Shown here in pieces: positions 54,347-63,114 of a stretch of DNA of 64,000 nt (positions are counted from its first letter, which is position 1; each line of letters begins with the position of its first letter). The notes under the pieces were generated by a model, which saw only the letters and a program-made list of their open reading frames with translations, ran no database searches and was not told where the DNA came from. The stretch lies in NCBI GenBank assembly GCA_963775235.1, contig CAVZHY010000002.1, forward strand, positions 124,001 through 188,000, in the 5' to 3' direction. Origin of the DNA: JBBDMC01 sp963775235 (GTDB lineage: Bacteria > Pseudomonadota > Alphaproteobacteria > Rhizobiales > Kaistiaceae). The position numbers were made by a program, and so were the translations under genes.

Positions 54347-55272
54347 GTGGGCGGCGCTGTCCCGGACGTCAGTTCCAGAAAGATATCCTCAAGGTCCATC
54401 CGCACGCTTTCCATCTCCAGCAGCGTCCACCCGCTGGTGAAAATTACCTCGGTGATGCGGGCATGCGGTTGCCCATCGGCGGCGAACTCGACGATGTGAT
54501 CGGGCTCGGCGAAGCGCACGGCGCGGACGGATTCGATTGCTCCGAGGGCCGCTGTGACGGCCTCCGGCGGCCCTTCCACCTTGAGGCGCAAACGTGCTGC
54601 CCGCTTCATCGTTGCCGACAAGCCCTCGATGCGATCTTCAGCGATGATCCTGCCGCGGTGGATAATGATCACGCGCTGGCAAATGGCGCTGACCTCTGGA
54701 AGGATGTGGCTCGACAGGAGGATCGTGCGGTTTTCGCCAAGTGCCGTGATGAGTTTGCGGGTCTCGGCGACCTGGATGGGGTCGATGCCGGCGGTCGGCT
54801 CGTCGAGAATCAGGACGGCCGGATCGTGGATGATCGCCTGGGCGAGGCCGACGCGCTGGCGGTATCCTTTCGACAACTTCGCTACCAGAACGTTGCGGTA
54901 TTCGGATATGCGACAGACGTCGACGACTTCGTCGATGCGCGCCCGCGTGCGTTTGCGATCCAGACCGTGCAGCCTGGCTGCGAACGCGAGGAATTGCTGC
55001 GTCGTCATGTCGCCATAGAGCGGCACGATCTCCGGCAGATAGCCGATGTGCCGGCGCCCCTCCAGCGAGTGCTCCGTCATGTCGTGACCCGCCACCCAGG
55101 CCTTGCCGCGGGTCGGCATGAGGTAGCCGGTCAGCACGCGCATCGTTGTCGTCTTGCCGGCACCGTTGGCGCCGAGGAAGCCTACGATCTCGCCCGCATT
55201 GACCTCGAAGCTGGCGTCGTCAACTGCGGTCCGCTCTCCGTACCGTTTGCTCAGGTTTTCGACCCTGATCAT
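54343..55272 (-). CDS. ABC transporter ATP-binding protein, GldA-like
   Basis: 309 residues, starting MIRVENLSKRYGERTAVDDA. Walker A GANGAGKTTTMRVLTG near residue 35, signature LSKGYRQRVGLAQAI near 134, Walker B AVLILDEPTAGIDP near 150 and the switch histidine in LLSSHILPEVSA. The C-terminal region resembles the ABC-2/GldA-type tail. Four-base overlaps join it to the isomerase gene upstream and the permease downstream. Confidence 0.92.
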   Translation of the reverse strand: MIRVENLSKRYGERTAVDDASFEVNAGEIVGFLGANGAGKTTTMRVLTGYLMPTRGKAWVAGHDMTEHSLEGRRHIGYLPEIVPLYGDMTTQQFLAFAARLHGLDRKRTRARIDEVVDVCRISEYRNVLVAKLSKGYRQRVGLAQAIIHDPAVLILDEPTAGIDPIQVAETRKLITALGENRTILLSSHILPEVSAICQRVIIIHRGRIIAEDRIEGLSATMKRAARLRLKVEGPPEAVTAALGAIESVRAVRFAEPDHIVEFAADGQPHARITEVIFTSGWTLLEMESVRMDLEDIFLELTSGTAPPT

Positions 55273-56246
55273 CGGATGGCGCTTTTGATCTTGGCTACTT
55301 CAGCGCGCACCCATGCGTCCGTGTCCGAATCGTAACCCGCGGTAAAGCCGAGGTACTCGACGTGATGGTGGCTGACTTCAGCGGCGGCCCAATCGCCGAG
55401 CGCCTTGGACCTGGCGATCTCCAGTGCGTCGGCGTCGATCGGCCGCGCGCCTGCACGCTCGGCAACAAGCAGCACTGCCAGGCGATTGTTGGACAGGAGC
55501 ACCGGGTCGCTGATGCCGCCAACCGGCAACTCGTCGAAGGCGATGTGGCCGACGTTCTCTGGCAGTCCGCTGCGCGCGAACCAGCCAAGGTCGCCCCCGT
55601 TGGCCTGGAGGGCTGCGTCGGCGTTGTCCTGCTGCGCCAGGCGGCGGAAATCCTGCCCGCCATCGAGGTCTGCCTTGACCTTCTTGGCCTCCTCCATCGA
55701 GGTTGCGGTTATCGCGTAGAGATGTACCTGCGCAGCCACCGTCGGCAGATGGGCTGAAAGATAGGCGGCCATGCGCGCGCTCAACATCCGCGTGCGTGCT
55801 ACGTCTTTGAATTCAGCATCCGTAAGGCGGGTGTCGTTCAGCTGCTGGCGGTACCATTCCTCGAACTCCGCTGGTGACAGATCAGGGCCGCTGCCGCGCG
55901 CGGTCTGATGCAAAAAGTCGTCGACCTCGGCATCGGTCACGTCGAGCCTGTAAGGCGGGTTCGGCGCTTCGCGTTTGATGATCTGTTCGTAGGTGAGCGC
56001 CTGCAGCACCGCCAGCGGGTCGGCATTATCGGTCATCGCGACGCGCTTGAGGAAATAATCCATCCGCACGGCGGTGTCGTCGACGACGAGCACAGTCACG
56101 CGAAACGGATGGATGCGTTCGAAATAGACCGCCGCGACAACCGCCGTGGCAAGAACCAGAAGCACACCAGCCGCGACAAAAACGCCAAAGCGCCAGCGAA
56201 CGATCGCCCTTTCGACGGTGGCTTCCACGGTAACACTCGTTCTCAC
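55269..56246 (-). CDS. Membrane-anchored parvulin-type peptidyl-prolyl isomerase
   Basis: 325 residues with an N-terminal anchor (FGVFVAAGVLLVLATAVVAA, residues about 20-42), a SurA-N-like helical chaperone part, and a parvulin domain with GGDLGWFARSGLPENVGHIA near residue 225. The start is GTG 56246. The four-base overlap with the GldA-like gene makes it the first gene of that operon, so it may fold an exported partner or the GldG domain outside the membrane. PpiC/SurA family assignment is by motif only. Confidence 0.82.
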   Translation of the reverse strand: MRTSVTVEATVERAIVRWRFGVFVAAGVLLVLATAVVAAVYFERIHPFRVTVLVVDDTAVRMDYFLKRVAMTDNADPLAVLQALTYEQIIKREAPNPPYRLDVTDAEVDDFLHQTARGSGPDLSPAEFEEWYRQQLNDTRLTDAEFKDVARTRMLSARMAAYLSAHLPTVAAQVHLYAITATSMEEAKKVKADLDGGQDFRRLAQQDNADAALQANGGDLGWFARSGLPENVGHIAFDELPVGGISDPVLLSNNRLAVLLVAERAGARPIDADALEIARSKALGDWAAAEVSHHHVEYLGFTAGYDSDTDAWVRAEVAKIKSAIR

Positions 56247-56498
56247 GCAGGCGCTCGGTGGCGTAACTCCCCTGGCCGAAGCGTCGGTCTGATATTCCGA
56301 TTTCCGTCGCCCATCAAGTTCAGCCGCGGCCGCCCACCGCTACAATTTGCCTCTCGGCGCACAAGACCGCCGACATCCAGGCGCCTTTGAAGGACGACCA
56401 ACGAAGCGAGCCGTCAGGGTCGGGACCTGAGATCTTTCCCGGCCGTTCACATTCGTGCTCAACAGAGACGTTTCGACAAGGCTAATATGTGACCCGGT

Positions 56499-57542
56499 AT
56501 GAACCGCGCGGGTATCCTTTTCGCACTGGGGTCTGCCTTTCTTTTCGGGGCCAGCACTCCAATTTCCAAGCTCTTGCTGGGCTCCGTCGATCCGCGCGTG
56601 ATGGCGGGGCTGCTCTATGCCGGGGCCGGCCTTGGCCTGACTGCCATCCAGTCGTCGCGCACGGTGCTGCACATCCCGGTCGCCGATGCACCGCTTCGCG
56701 GTGCCGACTGGTTCTGGCTCGGGGCCGTCATCCTGGCGGGAGGCGTCGCCGGGCCGCTTCTCCTGATGTTCGGGCTGGCTCAGACCGCGGCTTCATCGGC
56801 CTCTCTGCTGTTGAATCTGGAGGGGCTGGCAACGATGGGCATCGCCTGGATCGCCTTTCGCGAGAACATTGACCGACGCCTGTTGCTCGGAGCCTTCGCC
56901 ATCCTTGCAGGTGCGGTCCTCCTGTCGTGGCAGGGCCGCGCTGCCATCGACTGGGGCGGTTTACTGATCGCCGCGGCGTGCTTCTGCTGGGGCATCGATA
57001 ACAATCTCACCCGAAAGCTGTCGTCAGCCGATCCCATTCAGATCGCAATGCTGAAGGGGCTGGTTGCCGGCACCGTGAACCTGACGCTGGCGCTCACGAC
57101 GGGGGCGGTGCTGCCGCCCTGGACGATCATCTTTGCGGCGGGGATCGTCGGCTTCGCAGGCTACGGCGTTAGCCTGGTGCTCTATGTCAACGGGCTCCGG
57201 CACCTGGGTGCTGCCCGGACAAGCGCCTATTTCTCGCTGGCACCGTTCGTCGGAGCGCTCCTCGCTGTAATGATCCTCGGCGAGCCCTTCACGTCGACAC
57301 TGGCATTCGCGGGCGCGCTCATGGCAATCGGCCTTTGGTTGCACGTCGCCGAATTGCACGATCACGATCACGTGCACGAGGCGGCAGAGCATGAACACCG
57401 GCACGTCCATGACGCGCACCATCGGCATTCGCACGGGACCGATCAGGCGGTTGGCGAGCCACACACGCACTGGCACCTGCATCCGCCGATCGTGCATCGG
57501 CACCCGCACTATCCGGATTTGCATCACCGGCACGGTCACTAA
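56499..57542 (+). CDS. EamA/DMT-family transporter with histidine-rich tail
   Basis: 347 residues; ten membrane helices arranged as two EamA repeats (GSAFLFGASTPISKLLLGSV in the first, AACFCWGIDNNLTRKLSSAD in the second). After the last helix, residues 282-347 hold about 24 histidines mixed with D and E, for example DHDHVHEAAEHEHRHVHD. Such a tail suggests metal binding, as in zinc or nickel transporters and chaperones. The substrate is unknown. It stands alone between two operons. Confidence 0.85.
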   Translation: MNRAGILFALGSAFLFGASTPISKLLLGSVDPRVMAGLLYAGAGLGLTAIQSSRTVLHIPVADAPLRGADWFWLGAVILAGGVAGPLLLMFGLAQTAASSASLLLNLEGLATMGIAWIAFRENIDRRLLLGAFAILAGAVLLSWQGRAAIDWGGLLIAAACFCWGIDNNLTRKLSSADPIQIAMLKGLVAGTVNLTLALTTGAVLPPWTIIFAAGIVGFAGYGVSLVLYVNGLRHLGAARTSAYFSLAPFVGALLAVMILGEPFTSTLAFAGALMAIGLWLHVAELHDHDHVHEAAEHEHRHVHDAHHRHSHGTDQAVGEPHTHWHLHPPIVHRHPHYPDLHHRHGH

Positions 57543-57733
57543 GGCGCGTCATCCAGCGTTTCACTCGCTGCCAACGCGTGGGCGAATGTCGCTCCGCGTT
57601 GCTCAGATTTGCCCGCCCCGCCGGGCATCTGTCCGAATTGGGCAAAACGCGCCCGGTCACCAGCGCGTTCGCCCGCGCCATCCCGCCGGCGATCGAGAAC
57701 AGCCTTGAGCGGGTTTGCGAAACTGTCTAACGT

Positions 57734-57755
57734 TTGGTGACTGATTGGTCACCAA
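57734..57755. promoter_or_regulatory. Operator-like palindrome upstream of the pyrimidine-degradation operon
   Basis: TTGGTGAC (57734-57741) - 6 bases - GTCACCAA (57748-57755), perfect arms, 75 bases before the first gene. The right part TTGGTCACCAA is itself a perfect palindrome. The shape fits a TetR (RutR-like) or GntR operator. Nothing else is evident in 57543-57829. Confidence 0.5.
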
Positions 57756-57829
57756 CTCTCGCCCCTGCCCTCCGCCGCAGCGGGCGGGGTCGGAGTTTGC
57801 TCCCGGCTCACCCATAGCGCTGAAGCGTC

Positions 57830-59080
57830 ATGACCAAACCCTCCGACAATCTCAGGATCGACGCCACCCGCTTGTGGGACTCGATCCACGAGATGGCCGA
57901 GATCGGCCCCGGCGTTCGCGGCGGCAATAACCGCCAGACGCTCACCGACGCCGACCGCGAGGGCCGGCTCCTTTTCCAAAGATGGTGCGAGGATGCCGGG
58001 CTTGCGGTGCATGTCGACCAGATGGGCACCATGTTCTGCCGCCGGCCCGGGCTCGACGACAGCCTGCCGCCGGTACTGGTCGGCAGCCACCTCGATACGC
58101 AGCCGACCGGTGGACGCTACGACGGCGTGCTCGGGGTCCTTGGCGGACTGGAGATTGTTCGCACCCTCAACGACCTTGGTATCAAGACGAAACATCCGAT
58201 CGAGGTCGTCAACTGGACCAACGAAGAGGGTACCCGGTTCGCTCCGGCGATGCTTGCCTCGGGCGTGTTCGCCGGGGTCCATGATCGTGACTGGGCCTAC
58301 GCCCGGGAGGACGCCAGGGGGCTCAAATTCGGCGACGAACTGGAGCGCATCGGTTTCAAGGGCCGCGAGACGATTGGCGGACGGAAACTCCACGCCTTCT
58401 TCGAGTTGCACATCGAGCAGGGACCGATCCTCGAAGCCGAAGGCAAGGACATCGGCGTCGTCACGCACGGTCAGGGGCTTTGGTGGCTTCAGGTGACGCT
58501 GACCGGGAAGGAGGCCCACACCGGGTCCACGCCGATGCCGATGCGCAAGAACGCCGGTCTCGGCATGGCGCGTATCATCGACCTTGTGCACCGCGTCGCC
58601 ATGGAACACCAGCCGGCCGCGGTCGGCGCCGTCGGCCACATCGACATCCATCCGAACTCGCGCAACGTGATTCCCGGCAAGGCAGTCTTCACCATCGATT
58701 TCCGTTCGCCGGATCGACAGACCCTCAATCGGATGAAGGCGAAGCTGGAGGCCGACGCCCCCAAGATCGCGGACGAGCTCGGCCTCGGTATCGACATTGA
58801 GCCTGTCGGACATTTCGATCCGGTGACCTTCGACCCGGGCTGCGTCAAGGCCGTCCGCGACGCCGCCGAACGCCTCGGCTATTCCCACCGCGACATCGTT
58901 TCCGGTGCCGGCCACGATGCCTGCTGGATCAACCGCGTTGCGCCGACGGCCATGGTCATGTGCCCCTGCGTTGACGGCCTGTCGCACAATGAGGACGAGA
59001 AGATCACGCAGGAGTGGGCGGCCGCCGGCGCTAACGTCCTCTTCCACGCCGTGGTCGATACCGCCGGGGTTATATCGTAA
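57830..59080 (+). CDS. Zn-dependent M20-family amidohydrolase (beta-ureidopropionase/hydantoinase-carbamoylase type)
   Basis: 416-residue enzyme of the AllC/HyuC group, which hydrolyses N-carbamoyl amino acids such as N-carbamoyl-beta-alanine. Metal-site motifs: LVGSHLDTQPTGGRYDGVLG near residue 84, NWTNEEGTRFAPAM near 127 and FFELHIEQGPILE near 190; VSGAGHDACWINRV comes near 360. Next to a dihydropyrimidinase, the likely reaction is the last step of reductive pyrimidine breakdown, giving beta-alanine, CO2 and NH3. ATG 57830. Confidence 0.9.
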   Translation: MTKPSDNLRIDATRLWDSIHEMAEIGPGVRGGNNRQTLTDADREGRLLFQRWCEDAGLAVHVDQMGTMFCRRPGLDDSLPPVLVGSHLDTQPTGGRYDGVLGVLGGLEIVRTLNDLGIKTKHPIEVVNWTNEEGTRFAPAMLASGVFAGVHDRDWAYAREDARGLKFGDELERIGFKGRETIGGRKLHAFFELHIEQGPILEAEGKDIGVVTHGQGLWWLQVTLTGKEAHTGSTPMPMRKNAGLGMARIIDLVHRVAMEHQPAAVGAVGHIDIHPNSRNVIPGKAVFTIDFRSPDRQTLNRMKAKLEADAPKIADELGLGIDIEPVGHFDPVTFDPGCVKAVRDAAERLGYSHRDIVSGAGHDACWINRVAPTAMVMCPCVDGLSHNEDEKITQEWAAAGANVLFHAVVDTAGVIS

Positions 59081-59493
59081 TGGCGACCGTTCCGTCTCCG
59101 GACAGTCATCTGGCCGGCGAGCGCCGCGCGATGCTGGAGCGCCTCTACCGGGCATTCAACCAGCACAACATCGATGTCGCGCTTGAGCACCTCGCACCCG
59201 GAGTTGACTGGCCGAACGGCATGACTGGCGGCCGTATGCAGGGCCGTGACGCCGTCCGCCAATACTGGCAGAATCAATGGAAGGAATTCGACCCGCGGGT
59301 CGAACCCATGCGGATCGAAACCGACCCTTCCGGGAAGACGCGCGTCCTCGTCGATCAGTTCGTTCGTTCGCTTGACGGCAAGATCCTCTCCCACAAACAT
59401 CTCGAGCATGTGTTCGAATTCGACGGCTCGTTCATCCGGCGCATGACCATCGTGGAAAGCGCAGGCGACGATGACGACGACGACGGGGAATGA
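59080..59493 (+). CDS. NTF2-like (SnoaL-type) small protein
   Basis: 137-residue protein of the NTF2-like fold: MLERLYRAFNQHNIDVALEH, then GRDAVRQYWQNQWKEFDPRV and HKHLEHVFEFDGSFIRRMTI, ending in an acidic run of aspartates. Its ATG shares one base with the previous stop (TAATG), so it is translated with the amidohydrolase. Role in pyrimidine use is unknown; it could be a ketosteroid-isomerase-like enzyme or a binding protein. Confidence 0.75.
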   Translation: MATVPSPDSHLAGERRAMLERLYRAFNQHNIDVALEHLAPGVDWPNGMTGGRMQGRDAVRQYWQNQWKEFDPRVEPMRIETDPSGKTRVLVDQFVRSLDGKILSHKHLEHVFEFDGSFIRRMTIVESAGDDDDDDGE

Positions 59494-59526
59494 CTGGCGG
59501 CCTGCGTCAATCATGGGGAGCAGCCA

Positions 59527-60975
59527 ATGACGACGGTGATCAAAGGCGGCACGATCGTAACCGCCGACCTGACCTACGCGAGTGACGTCCTCATCGACGG
59601 CGGCGTCATCACCGCGATCGGCGGGAACCTTACGGGCGACAGGGTCCTCGACGCCGGCGGCTGCTACGTCATGCCCGGCGGAATAGACCCGCACACCCAC
59701 CTCGAAATGCCGTTCATGGGCACTGTCGCCTACGAGGACTTCTCCTCCGGCACCAAGGCGGCGCTCACCGGTGGCACCACGATGGTGGTCGATTTCGTGC
59801 TGCCCAATCCCGACGAATCGCTGCTCGATGCCCTGGCTACCTGGAACCAGAAGGCCGGCAAGGCCGCCAGCGACTACTCATTCCACCTGGCCGTCACCTG
59901 GTGGGGCGAGCAGGTGTGGAAAGAAATGGAGGAGGTGGTCAAACGCGGCGTTAACACCTTCAAGCATTTCATGGCCTACAAGGGCTCGCTGATGGTCAAC
60001 GACGACGAAATGTACCAGTCGTTCCTGCGCTGCGCCGAGCTTGGCGCGCTGCCGCTGGTTCACGCTGAGAACGGCGACGTTGTTGCCCGGCTGCAGCAGA
60101 AATACATCGCAGCCGGCACCACGGGCCCCGAGGGCCACGCCTATTCGCGGCCACCCGAGGTCGAGGGCGAGGCGACCAACCGCGCCATCATGATCGCCGA
60201 CGCCGCCGGCGTGCCGCTGTATGTGGTGCACGTATCGAGCGAGGACGCCCACGAAGCGATCCGCCGGGCCCGCATGCTTGGCCGCCGCGTTTACGGCGAA
60301 CCGCTGATCCAGCATCTCACGCTCGACGAAAGCGAATATTTCAATCAGGACTGGGACTACGCCGCCCGCCGGGTGATGTCGCCGCCGTTCCGGAACAAAA
60401 AGAACCAGGATTCGCTGTGGGCCGGGCTGTCATCCGGCTCGCTGCAGGTGGTCGCAACCGACCATTGCGCCTTCACGACCGAGCAGAAGCGCGTGGGTGT
60501 CGGTGATTTCACCCGGATCCCCAATGGCACCGGTGGTCTGGAAGACCGCATGCCGATCCTGTGGACCCGCGGCGTGAAAACCGGCCGGCTGACGATGAAC
60601 GAATTCGTAGCTGTGACTTCGTCCAACATCGCCAAGATCCTCAATATCTATCCGAGAAAGGGCGCCATCATGGTCGGCTCCGACGCCGACGTGGTCGTCT
60701 GGGACCCAAAGAAGGCGAAGACGATCAGCGCCAGGACGCAAGCCTCCGCGATCGATTACAACGTGTTCGAAGGCTTTCAGGTGACCGGCTTGCCGCGCTT
60801 CACCCTGTCGCGTGGCGAGGTCGTGTTCGCCGACGGCAAGCTCGATGCCGAGGATGGCCGCGGCCGGTTCATCGAGCGCCCGCCGAACGCCCCCGTTAGT
60901 CAGGCGCTGTCGTCATGGAAGGCGATGACGACCCCGCAGCCGGTGAAACGGACCGGAATTCCGGCGGGGGTGTGA
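59527..60975 (+). CDS. Dihydropyrimidinase
   Basis: Binuclear-metal amidohydrolase that opens 5,6-dihydrouracil/dihydrothymine, 482 residues. Motifs: GGIDPHTHLEMPFMG (HxH at residues 56 and 58), the carboxylated lysine in FKHFMAYKGSLM (Lys152), LVHAENGD near 177, YVVHVSSEDA near 235 and VATDHCAFTTEQKR near 313. A GGGGAG ribosome-binding site precedes ATG 59527. The operon context with the carbamoyl hydrolase supports dihydropyrimidinase over hydantoinase. Confidence 0.94.
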   Translation: MTTVIKGGTIVTADLTYASDVLIDGGVITAIGGNLTGDRVLDAGGCYVMPGGIDPHTHLEMPFMGTVAYEDFSSGTKAALTGGTTMVVDFVLPNPDESLLDALATWNQKAGKAASDYSFHLAVTWWGEQVWKEMEEVVKRGVNTFKHFMAYKGSLMVNDDEMYQSFLRCAELGALPLVHAENGDVVARLQQKYIAAGTTGPEGHAYSRPPEVEGEATNRAIMIADAAGVPLYVVHVSSEDAHEAIRRARMLGRRVYGEPLIQHLTLDESEYFNQDWDYAARRVMSPPFRNKKNQDSLWAGLSSGSLQVVATDHCAFTTEQKRVGVGDFTRIPNGTGGLEDRMPILWTRGVKTGRLTMNEFVAVTSSNIAKILNIYPRKGAIMVGSDADVVVWDPKKAKTISARTQASAIDYNVFEGFQVTGLPRFTLSRGEVVFADGKLDAEDGRGRFIERPPNAPVSQALSSWKAMTTPQPVKRTGIPAGV

Positions 60976-60983
60976 TGTAGAGC

Positions 60984-62009
60984 ATGGCCGACGAGATTTC
61001 GAAGACGGCCGAAACCCCCGCCGAACATCCTCGTCCCGGTCATCCGCGCTTCCCTGAGGCTGCCGGCGATGGGGAGACGGGTCGCAGAGGCCCCGCAGTT
61101 GCCGCGGTCGCGGAGGCGGACCCGGCTCCCGCCGCCTCAACCTCGCCGAGCGAGTCGTTCACCCGGCGCGGCCCGGCCGTCCCACCGGCGGCACCGATCA
61201 CGGCGGCGCCTGCGCCGGCGCTCCAATCCGGCGAGGCGGTCATCGATATCCAGCGGGCGGGCCTGACGTTCGCAACCGCCGACGGTCCCCTCGAAGCGCT
61301 GAGCGCCATAGACCTGAAGGTCCGCCGCGGCGAATTCGTCTCGCTGATCGGCCCTTCCGGCTGCGGCAAGACGACGTTGCTGCGACTTATCGCCGACCTT
61401 GAACAGCCTACGGCGGGCACGATCGCGATCAACGGGGTCAGTCCCCATCAGGCGCGGGTCGACCGCGCCTACGGGTACGTCTTCCAGGCACCCGCACTCT
61501 ACCCGTGGCGCACAATCGCCAGGAACGTCGCGCTGCCCCTGGAAATCATGGGGCTTGACCGTCGCGAACGCGACCGGCGGGTTGCCGACAATCTCGCCCT
61601 CGTCAATCTCACCGGCTTTGAACGCAAGTATCCCTGGCAGCTTTCCGGCGGCATGCAGCAGCGCGTCTCGATTGCACGCGCGCTTGCGGTCGAACCCGAC
61701 CTGCTGCTGATGGACGAGCCTTTCGGCGCCCTCGACGAGATCACCCGCGATCACCTCAACGAGCAGCTTCTGGCGCTCTGGGCCAAGACCAACAAGACGG
61801 TGGTCTTCGTCACCCATTCGATTCCGGAGGCGGTGTTCCTGTCGACGCGCATTGTCGTGATGACCCCAAGGCCGGGCAGGATGTACGACATTATCGAATC
61901 GGACCTGCCGCGCGAGCGCAACCTCGACATCCGCGAGACACCGGGATTCCTGAGGATTGCCCATCGCGTTCGTCAGGGCCTGCGCGCCGGGCACAGTTAT
62001 GAAGACTGA
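60984..62009 (+). CDS. ABC transporter ATP-binding protein (nitrate/sulfonate/taurine type)
   Basis: 341 residues with an unusual Pro/Ala-rich N-terminal extension of about 80 residues before the ATPase. Walker A GPSGCGKTTLLRLIAD, Q-loop VFQAPALYPWRTIARN, signature LSGGMQQRVSIARAL, Walker B LLLMDEPFGALDE, and switch HSIPEAVFLSTR. The family matches SsuB/ThiZ-like importers; with dihydropyrimidinase it likely imports pyrimidines or related bases. It starts nine bases after the dihydropyrimidinase stop. Confidence 0.92.
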   Translation: MADEISKTAETPAEHPRPGHPRFPEAAGDGETGRRGPAVAAVAEADPAPAASTSPSESFTRRGPAVPPAAPITAAPAPALQSGEAVIDIQRAGLTFATADGPLEALSAIDLKVRRGEFVSLIGPSGCGKTTLLRLIADLEQPTAGTIAINGVSPHQARVDRAYGYVFQAPALYPWRTIARNVALPLEIMGLDRRERDRRVADNLALVNLTGFERKYPWQLSGGMQQRVSIARALAVEPDLLLMDEPFGALDEITRDHLNEQLLALWAKTNKTVVFVTHSIPEAVFLSTRIVVMTPRPGRMYDIIESDLPRERNLDIRETPGFLRIAHRVRQGLRAGHSYED

Positions 62010-62046
62010 TTCCGTTGTGGTGCAGTTCGGTCGGCCCGACCCCGCC

Positions 62047-62135
62047 CGTCATCCCGGCGAAAGCCGGAATCCATCGCGAACGGCCGTGTTTCTCGCAGGC
62101 GTCAGTGATGGGCCCCGGCTTTCGCCGGGGTGACG
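62047..62135. repeat. Dispersed inverted repeat within the operon
   Basis: CGTCATCCCGGCGAAAGCCG (from 62047) and CCCCGGCTTTCGCCGGGGTGACG (ending 62135) form a long imperfect stem; the same arm type occurs at 25110. It lies between the ATPase and permease genes of the importer and may affect mRNA stability there. Confidence 0.65.
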
Positions 62136-62154
62136 AGAAGGAGCGGGAGGCATC

Positions 62155-63114
62155 ATGAGCGCAGTCACGGCCATCGACGCGCGTGCGTTGCCACGGCGGG
62201 GCGTGACCGCGCGCTTCCTCGGCAGTCGCTTCGTCGCCGTCTCGGCCGTCGTCGTCGCGATCGCTCTGATCTGGTACGTCGGCGCATTCCTGCTCGACGC
62301 ACCGTTTCAGCGCGACCTCGATGCCCGCGCCGGCGTAACGCGCACGCTGCCGGATTTCATCCGCGCCACCTACAGCCAGCCGAAACCAACCCTGCCGGCG
62401 CCCCACCAGGTCGCCATCGACACGTACCGGTCGGTCGTGCTTGCCAACCCAACCAGGCCGTCCAGCCTTCTGTTCCACGCCTGGGTGACGCTGTCCTCGA
62501 CGCTGGCCGGCTTCGCGTTCGGAACGCTGTTCGGTATCCTGCTTGCCGCAGGCATCGTTCACGTGAAGAGCCTGCAGAAGAGCCTGATGCCGTGGATCAT
62601 CTCATCGCAGACGATCCCGATCCTGGCGCTGGCGCCGATCCTCGTGGTTGTCGCCTTCAATCTCCTCAGCGGCCAACTGAAACTACCGACCGATTTCAGC
62701 CGGTTCGTCGCAAAGGCGTTGATCTCGACCTATTTGTCGTTCTTCCCGGTCACGGTCGGGATGGTGAAGGGGCTGCGCTCGCCCGACCCGTTTCACCTCG
62801 ACCTGATGCGCACCTATAGCGCCACGCGCGCCCAGACCTTCTGGAAGTTGCGCCTGCCGGCGTCCCTGCCCTTCCTGTTCACATCGATGAAAGTCGGCAT
62901 CGCCGCAAGCCTGGTCGGCGCCATCGTCGCCGAGTTGCCGACCGGCGCCGTCGCCGGCATCGGCGCCAGGCTGCTGGTCGGCTCATATTACAGCCAATCC
63001 ATCCAGATGTGGTCGGCGCTCGTCGTCGGGTCGGTCCTCGCCGCCCTGCTCGTCACCGCGGTCGGCATCGCTGAACGCATCACCAACCGCCTGTCGCGAG
63101 GGCGCGCTCGATGA
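62155..63114 (+). CDS. ABC transporter permease (SsuC/TauC type)
   Basis: 319-residue inner-membrane permease with about six helices. The first lies near residues 25-48 and a periplasmic loop precedes the conserved core (LAGFAFGTLFGILLAAGIVH, QTIPILALAPILVVVAFNLL). The EAA-like loop reads YSATRAQTFWKLRLPASLPF near residue 220. ATG 62155 follows GGAGGCATC. Its TGA overlaps the next ATG (ATGA). Confidence 0.9.
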   Translation: MSAVTAIDARALPRRGVTARFLGSRFVAVSAVVVAIALIWYVGAFLLDAPFQRDLDARAGVTRTLPDFIRATYSQPKPTLPAPHQVAIDTYRSVVLANPTRPSSLLFHAWVTLSSTLAGFAFGTLFGILLAAGIVHVKSLQKSLMPWIISSQTIPILALAPILVVVAFNLLSGQLKLPTDFSRFVAKALISTYLSFFPVTVGMVKGLRSPDPFHLDLMRTYSATRAQTFWKLRLPASLPFLFTSMKVGIAASLVGAIVAELPTGAVAGIGARLLVGSYYSQSIQMWSALVVGSVLAALLVTAVGIAERITNRLSRGRAR

